From Candidatus Fibrimonadales bacterium (GTDB lineage Bacteria > Fibrobacterota > Fibrobacteria > Fibrobacterales > Fibrobacteraceae): a stretch of 13,005 nt of DNA. Positions within the stretch are counted from its first letter, which is position 1. Each line of letters opens with the position of its first letter. Shown here piece by piece: positions 1-5,505 of the stretch. The stretch lies in NCBI GenBank assembly GCA_009777135.1, contig WRMM01000028.1, forward strand, positions 1-13,005, given 5' to 3'. The notes below the pieces were generated by a model, which ran no database searches, had not been told where the DNA came from, and saw only the letters and a program-made list of their open reading frames with translations. The translations under genes and the position numbers were made by a program.

Positions 1-74
1 TTGTGAGCAGGGACGACCTCGGTAAGAGCAGCCTGCTCAGTGTTCGCTGCGTTCGGGACTCAGCGGCAGAATAG
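1..74 (+). CDS. C-terminal end of a Fibrobacter major-paralogous-domain protein (partial)
   Basis: The frame starting at base 3 is open from the window edge to TAG at 72-74 and reads VSRDDLGKSS then LLSVRCVRDSAAE. The SVRCVRD ending resembles the last residues of TIGR02145, the large paralogous domain family first described in Fibrobacter succinogenes; those proteins are usually secreted or lipid-anchored and have no firmly known function. Only about 23 residues are visible, so the call rests on one short motif recalled from memory. Another cysteine-containing C-terminus of a different family is possible. The gene clearly begins outside the window. Confidence 0.45.
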   Translation, partial: VSRDDLGKSSLLSVRCVRDSAAE

Positions 75-79
75 CCGCC

Positions 80-100
80 GCCCATAGCGAAGCAATGGGC
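80..100. repeat. Small perfect-stem hairpin after the first gene
   Basis: GCCCAT (80-85) pairs with ATGGGC (95-100); inside it an A/A mismatch and a GC/GC pair close a GAA loop. A second small hairpin, GCACC/GGTGC, lies at 117-132. Neither is followed by a T-run, so an intrinsic terminator is not supported. The pair could be a transcript-end structure or part of a dispersed repeat. The rest of the stretch from 75 to 199 shows nothing else I can support. Confidence 0.3.
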
Positions 101-211
101 AAACAAAAAGAATTTGGCACCGCAGTTGGTGCGAAACTTTGTCAAACTACAGGTTCCCCAATAGTTTGGCATTGAACAAAACAAAAAAGCGCGGGAAATG
201 GAGAAAAGAAG

Positions 212-1042
212 ATGGACGAGAAATTATACAACGCGATCAAAGAAAAGTATGGCAAACATGCCAGTTGGGCAGTTTGGGGGTCAGATTTTAAAGTTCCTTC
301 TTATAAGGAAATAGCAGGAAAACTAAAACCCAACATTGTATTTGTGGGTCTCAACCCTCCGAGTGGGATTGTAATACCTTTTTCCAATTATCATTGGACG
401 TATAAAAATGGTAATCCCGGCAATGACGAAAAGCTAAAATACGCTTTTGAAGACACGAAATTTGAAGGTGCTTATATGACAGATATAATAAAACTAGATG
501 CAATACAAGACGAAAAGAACGGAAAGTACCATAAGTTTGTAAAGTTTTTAATTACGGAAAGAGAAAAGAAGTGGTTTGCAACATTATACAAAAATTTAAA
601 CAAAAAACAGAGAAAAGACGTAAAGCTTATAAATTCCTTAAAAATCTTAAAAAAAATATCAGAACCGATAGATTTTAAAAAATTATTTGAGCAAAAAGAT
701 TTTGAAGAAAGTTTAGAAAAGCTATTGTCTAAATCAGATGTTATTATGAAATTCTTAGAATATGATAATAATGTAGAAAAGGAAAGTGTAGAAAAATTCA
801 AGAAAGAATTGAAAGATATTAAATCTGAAAATCCATTAATAATAGCTCTTGGAGATGCTGTTGATGAAATTTTATCAAGGAATAATTTTAACCTTGAATA
901 TATTTATATTAAAATTCCTCATCACAGCCGTAGGTTTTCTTATTGTTCTGATACTAAATCTCGTTACTCCGATACTAAAGAATTATATAAAGAAGATGTG
1001 GAAAAGAAAATAAAAGAACAAAGAAATGGCGTAAAGGATTAA
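212..1042 (+). CDS. Uracil-DNA-glycosylase-superfamily-like protein
   Basis: This encodes a 276-residue protein with no signal peptide or membrane segment. The N-terminal part holds the clearest signature: NIVFVGLNPPSG at 41-52, FSNYHW at 57-62, and LKYAFEDTKFEGAYMTDIIK at 75-94. Near the C-terminus come PLIIALGDAVDEIL (about 207) and IPHHSRRFSY (about 235). This order (GLNPS-like loop, an aromatic pair, then a late strand plus an H-S loop) resembles the uracil-DNA glycosylase fold. I recall unnamed proteins with the same GAYMTDIIK block, but a base-excision role is inference. Residues about 100-200 form a lysine- and glutamate-rich, probably helical insertion. The start is supported by GGAG at 200-203, 8 bases upstream. 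The gene is much richer in A and T than fusA, and a repeat element begins 4 bases after its stop, both consistent with transfer. Confidence 0.55.
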   Translation: MDEKLYNAIKEKYGKHASWAVWGSDFKVPSYKEIAGKLKPNIVFVGLNPPSGIVIPFSNYHWTYKNGNPGNDEKLKYAFEDTKFEGAYMTDIIKLDAIQDEKNGKYHKFVKFLITEREKKWFATLYKNLNKKQRKDVKLINSLKILKKISEPIDFKKLFEQKDFEESLEKLLSKSDVIMKFLEYDNNVEKESVEKFKKELKDIKSENPLIIALGDAVDEILSRNNFNLEYIYIKIPHHSRRFSYCSDTKSRYSDTKELYKEDVEKKIKEQRNGVKD

Positions 1043-1046
1043 AAAA

Positions 1047-1129
1047 TGTCTGAACCAGAATTCACAGAATTTACAGGATTTACAGAATATTCTGGAAATT
1101 CTTTAATTCTGCAAATTCCGGTTCAGACA
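1047..1129. repeat. Palindromic repeat copy 1 (TGTCTGAACC family)
   Basis: The 83-bp element starts with TGTCTGAACC (1047-1056) and ends with GGTTCAGACA (1120-1129). The two halves are imperfect inverted copies of each other over about 41 bases, built on a 9-base rhythm of the type CAGAATTTA. A transcript could fold into one long hairpin. It begins 4 bases after the stop of the upstream gene and is followed by AAAAGCAACGA and then GGCTCAAAAATG, a tail shared with the copy near 1316. I take it as a dispersed non-coding repeat. Confidence 0.8.
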
Positions 1130-1183
1130 AAAAGCAACGAGGCTCAAAAATGAACAACTCACCTTACCGCAGAGAATGCGAAC

Positions 1184-1261
1184 TTAACCGCTCTAGGCCA
1201 CACCCCGCCCTGCGGGCACCCCTCTCTTTTTGGCGAAAAAATTTTTTCACAAGAGGGGAAT
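1184..1261. repeat. 78-bp hairpin repeat, copy a
   Basis: This stretch matches 2265-2340 almost base for base, from TTAACCGCTCTAGGCC to AAGAGGGGAAT. It holds two nested stem signals: GCCC/GGGC (1207-1210 with 1214-1217, loop TGC) and CCCCTCT/AGAGGGG (1219-1225 with 1252-1258). The two copies differ mainly in the small loop (TGC or TTC) and in the A/T run between the outer arms, while the stems are identical. An open frame through it (MNNSPYRRECELNRSRPHPALR...) looks repeat-derived, and I do not call it a gene. Confidence 0.8.
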
Positions 1262-1273
1262 TACCAACTTCAC

Positions 1274-1334
1274 TTCTGAAAATTCTTAAAATTCTGGCCA
1301 ATTCTGATCCAGAAAGCAACGGAGCTCAAAAATG
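1274..1334. repeat. Degenerate right half of the palindromic repeat (copy 2)
   Basis: The stretch has the same AATTCT rhythm as copy 1 and ends in TGATCCAGAAAGCAACGG, a decayed version of GGTTCAGACAAAAAGCAACGA. Its last 19 bases (1316-1334) match 1134-1152 with two differences (GCAACG..GCTCAAAAATG). No left TGTCTGAACC end is visible, so this is a partial or recombined copy. It sits just beyond the 3' end of the minus-strand rpn remnant. Confidence 0.6.
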
Positions 1335-1979
1335 CTAAACGCCAACAACAGCTTTCTTGGAAAGCATCCTCTTAATTTGAGCAGAAGAATAACCTTGATC
1401 CACAAGCTTAACGACTTGTGCAGCACAACGCCCAAAGCCAGACTTATCGCCTTTGCCAAAGCCAGATTTCTCACCCTCGCCAAAAGCCTCTCTCTTGGCG
1501 TAAGTAATCGTGGCATTGTAATCATCCAAATATTTCATATCAGCCTCATATTCACAAAGTTCCCTATTGGTAAAATTAGAAATCTCGGCAATATCAAACA
1601 CGCCTCTGAATTTAGTTCGCCTAAATCTCGCTGGAATTTCATTCAGTTTGTGCAGGTTCTTGAACAAATAGAGCCACAGGTCGAGGGTCGTTCGGCATTG
1701 CTCCAATGTCTTCTTGAACCTCGGAAGCACGACAAGAGCCAGGTGTATATTGCCATGCTGCATTTCGGGATGCTTGAGATTGGCAAGCCCGATATGATTC
1801 ACAATATCGCTGCTCCCAGCTGCCAAGTCAGGCTCGAAATTGAGGAAGCTCAGAGAAAAGATTTTAGGAAGGTCAAAGTTGTAGTCCCTGCCTTTTTTAG
1901 CTATTCCCGTAATCTCCAAGCTGAGATAGAAAAGCATCCTGCCCATGAAGAAATCCCTCTTGGCAATCTGCATCTCTAT
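1335..1979 (-). pseudogene. rpn: Rpn-family recombination-promoting nuclease / putative transposase, 5'-truncated
   Basis: Read on the minus strand, the product begins IEMQIAKRDFFMGRMLFYLS and continues with KKGRDYNFDLPKIFSLSFLNF, LPRFKKTLEQC, LWLYLFKNLHKLNEIPA and IAEISNFTNRELCEYE. These are the ordered conserved blocks of the PD-(D/E)XK transposase-like family (PF12784). The family protein has about 70 more N-terminal residues carrying the catalytic aspartate. Here only the E and Q of the ExQ motif remain, and an in-frame TAA lies at 2004-2006 inside a repeat copy. The first usable ATG is 1971-1973. Near the C-terminus there is a short tandem peptide repeat (EKSGFGKGDKSGFG), then a helical tail. 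The nuclease should be inactive. Homologous Rpn proteins promote RecA-independent recombination, so its place among repeats is suggestive. Confidence 0.75.
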
Positions 1980-2141
1980 TGTCTGAACCCCGATACCCCC
2001 GATTTACCGATTTGCCCGATTATGCAACACGAAATGCTTACTCGCAAAATCACACGCTCGGCAAAGCATTCCAATATGGGCGGCTATATTAATGTGAAAA
2101 ATCGGGAAAATCCTGTAATCGGGGTCATCGGGGTTCAGACA
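1980..2141. repeat. Palindromic repeat copy 3, replacing the rpn 5' region
   Basis: The element is bounded by TGTCTGAACC (1980-1989) and GGTTCAGACA (2132-2141). The subterminal parts are inverted (CCCGATACCCCCGATT on the left, AATCGGGGTCATCGGGG on the right) but use a CCCGATT motif, not AATTCT, so it belongs to a different subfamily. The middle is about 80 bases of less repetitive sequence that includes AAATGCTT and AAGCATT, a further inverted pair. Its left edge coincides with the first remaining codon of rpn. Confidence 0.75.
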
Positions 2142-2150
2142 GTTAGGCAT
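2004..2150 (-). other. Orphaned minus-strand start site reading through the repeat (48-residue ORF)
   Basis: On the minus strand GGAGG (2162-2158) stands 7 bases before an ATG at 2150-2148. The frame reads MPN, enters repeat copy 3, and stops at TAA 2006-2004. This frame is the same as the rpn remnant downstream. I infer that the ribosome binding site and first codons are the original rpn start and that the repeat took the place of the missing codons. A small expressed peptide cannot be excluded, but most of its sequence is repeat-derived. Confidence 0.45.
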
Positions 2151-2230
2151 AGTGAAACCTCCATTGAGGTTAAAAACTCATATAATAATATTTATCGCTC
2201 CCAGTTCTTTGGGAGTAAGATAGAAAAATC

Positions 2231-2236
2231 AAGGAG
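2231..2236 (+). promoter_or_regulatory. Strong ribosome binding site fixing the start at 2243
   Basis: AAGGAG lies 6 bases before ATG 2243-2245, which is followed directly by a second ATG. It is one of the best Shine-Dalgarno sequences in the window. It supports initiation upstream of the repeat-derived codons, not at a later GTG (2441-2443). Confidence 0.7.
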
Positions 2237-2242
2237 AATAAT

Positions 2243-3268
2243 ATGATGCGGAATAACTGCAAATTTAACCGCTCTAGGCCACACCCCGCCCTTCGGGCAC
2301 CCCTCTCTTTTTGGCGAAATTTTTTGCACAAGAGGGGAATAAGTATACCCGCACACTTGGTAAAGCATTTACAGATAGGCTTCTTGAACCCTGTGGGAAT
2401 TGCCAAATTTAATCCTGGCAATCCTAAAATCCAGAAAATCGTGGTTCAGACAATAATAGCAACCCTCTTAGCAATAACGTCAACCACTGCACAAATCGTT
2501 GCCGTCTTGGAAATAGTCCCTAGCAGCGAAGAGGCGGACCTCACAATCACCGAGTTCCGACACCTCACAGATGAACTGCGGACACAGGCCAGAGAAGCTT
2601 TGCCAAGAAACTACTCCATACTAACGCGAGACAACATAATCCAGCTCCTGCCTCCGGAGTCGGACAAATCCCAGTGCTTTGACGAAAGCTGCGCCGTGGA
2701 AATAGGCCGCGCCATAGGCGCGGAATATGTGACGCAGGGCTTCGTAGGCAAATTCCAAGGAATGCTCACGCTCACCATAGAACTCTACGAATCCATGAGC
2801 GGCAATATGCTCGGCAGCTTCGTCACCGAAAGCAACGACGCAAGGGGCTTATTGGGAACCATAAGAGAGAGGGCGCCTAATCTCTTTGCTAGAATCGCGC
2901 CCTCTTTGTCTGAACCACGATTTTCAGGATTAAAAGATGGCCAGGATTTAAACAATTCTGTAAATCCTGTAAATTCTGTGAATTCTGGTTCAGACAAAAA
3001 GCAACGAAACTCCCCATTCTTCATAGCTCTCACCCTCGACATCCTCGGAGCTACCGCTCTAGGCTTCGGTGCTTACCAGCAGATACAGGCTAACAAACTC
3101 AACAGCGATTATAAAAAAATGGCAAAAGAACCTCCCGGAACTTATTCTAATGGCGAAAGAGACTCCGCTTTGAAAAAGGCTAACGATGCTCGTAGCCTTG
3201 GGAATATTGGGCTTATAGCTGGGGGAGTTTTGCTTGCATCAGGCATAACGGTGCATATTTGGTTTTAA
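2243..3268 (+). CDS. Secreted or inner-membrane protein with a TolB/CsgG-like domain and repeat-derived segments
   Basis: The 341-residue protein has four parts. Residues 1-69 are encoded by repeat sequence (the 76-bp hairpin repeat plus half of a palindromic repeat). Residues 70-84 (TIIATLLAITSTTAQ) look like the hydrophobic core of a signal peptide. Residues about 85-220 resemble the TolB-N/CsgG-like fold, with CFDESCAVEIGRAIGAEYV as the most telling segment. Residues about 222-252 are a linker made by an in-frame repeat. The C-terminus has two hydrophobic stretches (about 260-279 and 321-341) around a charged KKMAKE/KKANDA hairpin, ending HIWF. I recall this plan from Fibrobacter proteins; the function is unknown. 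An alternative GTG start at codon 67 would remove the extension but also its lysines. A strong hairpin follows at 3288. Confidence 0.65.
   Translation: MMRNNCKFNRSRPHPALRAPLSFWRNFLHKRGISIPAHLVKHLQIGFLNPVGIAKFNPGNPKIQKIVVQTIIATLLAITSTTAQIVAVLEIVPSSEEADLTITEFRHLTDELRTQAREALPRNYSILTRDNIIQLLPPESDKSQCFDESCAVEIGRAIGAEYVTQGFVGKFQGMLTLTIELYESMSGNMLGSFVTESNDARGLLGTIRERAPNLFARIAPSLSEPRFSGLKDGQDLNNSVNPVNSVNSGSDKKQRNSPFFIALTLDILGATALGFGAYQQIQANKLNSDYKKMAKEPPGTYSNGERDSALKKANDARSLGNIGLIAGGVLLASGITVHIWF
2265..2340. repeat. 76-bp hairpin repeat, copy b, inside a gene
   Basis: This is the second copy of the repeat at 1184-1261. It keeps the GCCC/GGGC stem (loop TTC in place of TGC) and the CCCCTCT/AGAGGGG outer arms, with a 2-base shorter A/T run between the arms. 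It lies about 20 bases after the ATG of the 2243 gene and is translated as NRSRPHPALRAPLSFWR. Confidence 0.8.
2381..2452. repeat. Palindromic repeat copy 4, translated
   Basis: The right end GGTTCAGACA (2443-2452) is intact; the left end is decayed (TTCTTGAACC at 2381-2390). Between them is the AATCCT/AAATCC rhythm typical of the family. Its right edge abuts the codons for the hydrophobic signal-like segment TIIATLL of the host gene, so the repeat runs from near the start codon exactly to the secretion signal. Confidence 0.6.
2907..2996. repeat. Palindromic repeat copy 5, a 30-codon in-frame insertion
   Basis: TGTCTGAACC (2907-2916) and GGTTCAGACA (2987-2996) bound exactly 90 bp, with AAAAAGCAACGA following as in copy 1. 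Because the length is a multiple of three and no stop arises, the element is translated as a Ser/Asn/Val-rich linker (SEPRFSGLKDG, then NSVNPVNSVNSGSD). It falls between the soluble domain and the C-terminal membrane hairpin of the host protein. Confidence 0.8.
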
Positions 3269-3287
3269 ACCGCTGATTTTAGCAAAA

Positions 3288-3320
3288 TTTTACAAAAAGT
3301 GACTATGACTTTTTGTAAAA
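3288..3320. terminator. AT-rich bidirectional-type hairpin terminator
   Basis: TTTTACAAAAAGT (3288-3300) pairs perfectly with ACTTTTTGTAAAA (3308-3320) across the loop GACTATG. It lies 20 bases after the stop of the 2243 gene and ahead of the fusA promoter. The stem is weak in GC, and its 3' arm ends in A rather than T on this strand, so termination efficiency is uncertain. Confidence 0.55.
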
Positions 3321-3364
3321 AATAGCCTCGCTCCAGCTATATAAACACTTTCCCCTTTAAACAC

Positions 3365-3393
3365 TTGACATTATTGCATATATTTTCTATATT
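3365..3393 (+). promoter_or_regulatory. Sigma-70-type promoter of fusA, predicting a leaderless mRNA
   Basis: TTGACA (3365-3370, a perfect -35 box) is separated by exactly 17 bases from TATATT (3388-3393). The fusA ATG is at 3403, so a start site 7-9 bases after the -10 box falls at about 3400-3402. No purine-rich ribosome binding site lies before the ATG (ACATCCCT). A second TATATT at 3379-3384 is only 8 bases from the -35 box, but could give a 10-12 base leader if used. Confidence 0.75.
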
Positions 3394-3402
3394 TACATCC
3401 CT

Positions 3403-5505
3403 ATGAAAAATATCGAGAATCATCGCAATATCGGAATCTCTGCGCATATAGATTCCGGAAAGACTACTTTGACTGAGCGCATTTTGTTCTATACAAAGCG
3501 CATTCACGCCGTTCACGAGGTTCGCGGAAAAGATGGCGTTGGAGCTACAATGGATTCTATGGAGCTGGAACGCGAACGAGGCATAACAATTCAGTCGGCT
3601 GCTACTTATGCAACATGGAACAATACTACCATCAACATAATTGACACTCCGGGGCACGTGGACTTTACGATTGAAGTTGAACGTTCGCTTCGAGTTTTGG
3701 ATGGCGCAATTCTGGTTCTATGCAGCGTTGCAGGCGTTCAGTCCCAGTCCATTACGGTTGACAGGCAAATGAGGCGCTACAATGTTCCGCGCATTGCTTT
3801 TGTGAATAAATGCGACCGCGCTGGCGCAAATCCGCTCCGCGTTGCGGAGATGCTTAGGGAAAAATTGAACCACGTTCCTTGCGTTATGCAGCTTCCCATT
3901 GGCTTGGAAGACAAACTGAGAGGCGTTGTGGACTTGGTTAAGATGAAAGGCTATCTTTTTGAGGGCGAAAAAGGGCAAGAAATCAAGGAAATTGAAATTC
4001 CAGAAGATATGAAGGACCAAGCTGCGGAATATCGCGCCAAATTGATAGAAACGGTTGCTGATTTCAACGACCAGTTGATGGAACTCGCTCTGGAAGGCAA
4101 GGATGTTCCCGAAGATTTGCTCAAAGCAACAATCCGCAAGGCTGCGATTGACCTTAAAGTTACCCCGGTTTTCATGGGTTCTGCTTATAAAAACACAGGT
4201 ATTCAAAAACTTTTGGATGGCGTTACGGACTACTTGCCCAATCCTACCGAAGTTAAAAACATCGCCCTTAACATAGACAAAAACGAAGAGCCAACGGAAA
4301 TGGAAAGCAAAGATGAAAAACCTCTGGTTTGCTACGCTTTCAAATTAACGGACGACCGCTATGGACAGCTCACATATATTCGCATTTATCAGGGCATTAT
4401 CAAAAAAGGCTTGGCAATTGTCAATATGACCACTGGTAAAAAGGTGAATGTGGGCCGTTTGGTTCGCATGCACGCAGACAATATTGAGGATATTACCGAA
4501 GCCGGCGCTGGCGATATTGTTGCATTGTTTGGCATTGACTGCGCAACGGGCACCACTTTCACAGACGGTTCGCTCCGCATGAACATGACTTCTATGCATG
4601 TTCCAAACCCCGTTATTGAGCTTGTTATTGAGCCTAAAAACAGAGATGCAGAGGCAAATCTTTCAAAAGCCCTCAACCGCTTTACAAAAGAAGACCCCAC
4701 TTTCCAAGTATATATAGACAAGGAATCTGGGCAAACCATTATTAAGGGCATGGGCGAATTGCATCTTGACGTGTATGTTGAACGCATGAAACGCGAATAC
4801 AAAGTTGAGGTTCAAACCGGCGCCCCGCAGGTTGCCTACCGTGAAACCATTACCAGACCTGCCGCATTTGACTACACCCACAAAAAGCAGACTGGCGGTG
4901 CAGGCCAATATGCAAAGATGATGGGCGAAATGCGTCCCTTGCCTGTTGAAGGTGATATGGAAAAGATTTACAATTTTGTAAGCTCCGTTGTTGGCGGTCG
5001 TATTCCCAAAGAATACATTCCCAGCTGCGACAAGGGTTTCCAAAGTTGCATGGAGTCTGGCTCTTTGATTGGCTTCCCTGTTGTTGGCATTGAAATGGAA
5101 GTAAAGGATGGTCAGTACCACCCTGTTGATTCTTCTGACATGGCTTTCCAAATTTGCGCCCGCATGGCGTTTCGCGAGGCTTTCCAAAAAGCAGGTCCCC
5201 AGGTGCTTGAGCCTATAATGAAAGTTGAGGTTCAAACCCCGACTGAATTCCAGGGCAGCGTTGTTGGCAATCTTTCGCAGCGTCGCGGCACAATCCAAGC
5301 CACTTCCGAGGAGCAGCTTTACACCACCATAGTGGCAGAGGTTCCGCTCTCCGAAATGTTCGGCTATGCAACGGATTTGCGTTCCATGACGCAGGGCAAG
5401 GCTGAATTTACTATGGAGTTTGCCAAGTATTCCCAAGTTCCGCGCGGCATACAAGAAGAGTTGATTAAGAAATACGGGGATAAGGCGAAAGCGGCGGGAA
5501 GATAA
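3403..5505 (+). CDS. fusA: Elongation factor G, mitochondrial-like (spdEFG1 type)
   Basis: This is a 700-residue GTPase that moves tRNAs and mRNA through the ribosome after peptide transfer. The G1 motif is AHIDSGKTT (14-22), G2 is RGITIQSA (59-66), G3 is DTPGH (81-85) and G4 is NKCD (135-138). The segment HEVRGKDGVGATMDSMELERERG and the domain IV signature HKKQTGGAGQY match mitochondrial EF-G1 and the spdEFG1 bacterial group (spirochaetes, planctomycetes, deltaproteobacteria) better than canonical EF-G, which has AHIDAGKTT and NKMD. All five domains appear present. It is not in a str operon: rpsL, rpsG and tuf are absent, and it heads an operon with potassium uptake genes. The start has no ribosome binding site and lies directly after the promoter. 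Identity is certain; subfamily is a strong inference. Confidence 0.97.
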   Translation: MKNIENHRNIGISAHIDSGKTTLTERILFYTKRIHAVHEVRGKDGVGATMDSMELERERGITIQSAATYATWNNTTINIIDTPGHVDFTIEVERSLRVLDGAILVLCSVAGVQSQSITVDRQMRRYNVPRIAFVNKCDRAGANPLRVAEMLREKLNHVPCVMQLPIGLEDKLRGVVDLVKMKGYLFEGEKGQEIKEIEIPEDMKDQAAEYRAKLIETVADFNDQLMELALEGKDVPEDLLKATIRKAAIDLKVTPVFMGSAYKNTGIQKLLDGVTDYLPNPTEVKNIALNIDKNEEPTEMESKDEKPLVCYAFKLTDDRYGQLTYIRIYQGIIKKGLAIVNMTTGKKVNVGRLVRMHADNIEDITEAGAGDIVALFGIDCATGTTFTDGSLRMNMTSMHVPNPVIELVIEPKNRDAEANLSKALNRFTKEDPTFQVYIDKESGQTIIKGMGELHLDVYVERMKREYKVEVQTGAPQVAYRETITRPAAFDYTHKKQTGGAGQYAKMMGEMRPLPVEGDMEKIYNFVSSVVGGRIPKEYIPSCDKGFQSCMESGSLIGFPVVGIEMEVKDGQYHPVDSSDMAFQICARMAFREAFQKAGPQVLEPIMKVEVQTPTEFQGSVVGNLSQRRGTIQATSEEQLYTTIVAEVPLSEMFGYATDLRSMTQGKAEFTMEFAKYSQVPRGIQEELIKKYGDKAKAAGR

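Noticed and set aside
80..132. The two small hairpins as a terminator for the first gene
   Set aside because: Neither is followed by a T-run, so intrinsic termination is not supported; I list only the structure.
139..167. Possible promoter TTGTCA, 17 bases, TAGTTT ahead of the 212 gene
   Set aside because: The spacing is right but the -10 box matches only three positions, so I do not claim it as a promoter.
1150..1338. A 62-codon plus-strand open frame (MNNSPYRRECEL...)
   Set aside because: It is made almost wholly of the hairpin repeat and a half palindromic repeat, the same sequence that is translated in the 2243 gene as an extension; there is no unique conserved part.
1332..2246. A 304-codon plus-strand open frame between the repeats
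   Set aside because: It is the antisense of the rpn remnant and of repeat copy 3; the minus strand shows ordered Rpn-family motifs while this frame shows none, and it has no convincing product.
2170..2421. An 83-codon minus-strand open frame
   Set aside because: It is antisense to the repeat-derived start of the 2243 gene and shows no family resemblance.
1047..2996. The repeated elements as a CRISPR array
   Set aside because: The units are long palindromes of unequal length and irregular spacing, lie partly inside genes, and have no regular spacers or cas genes.
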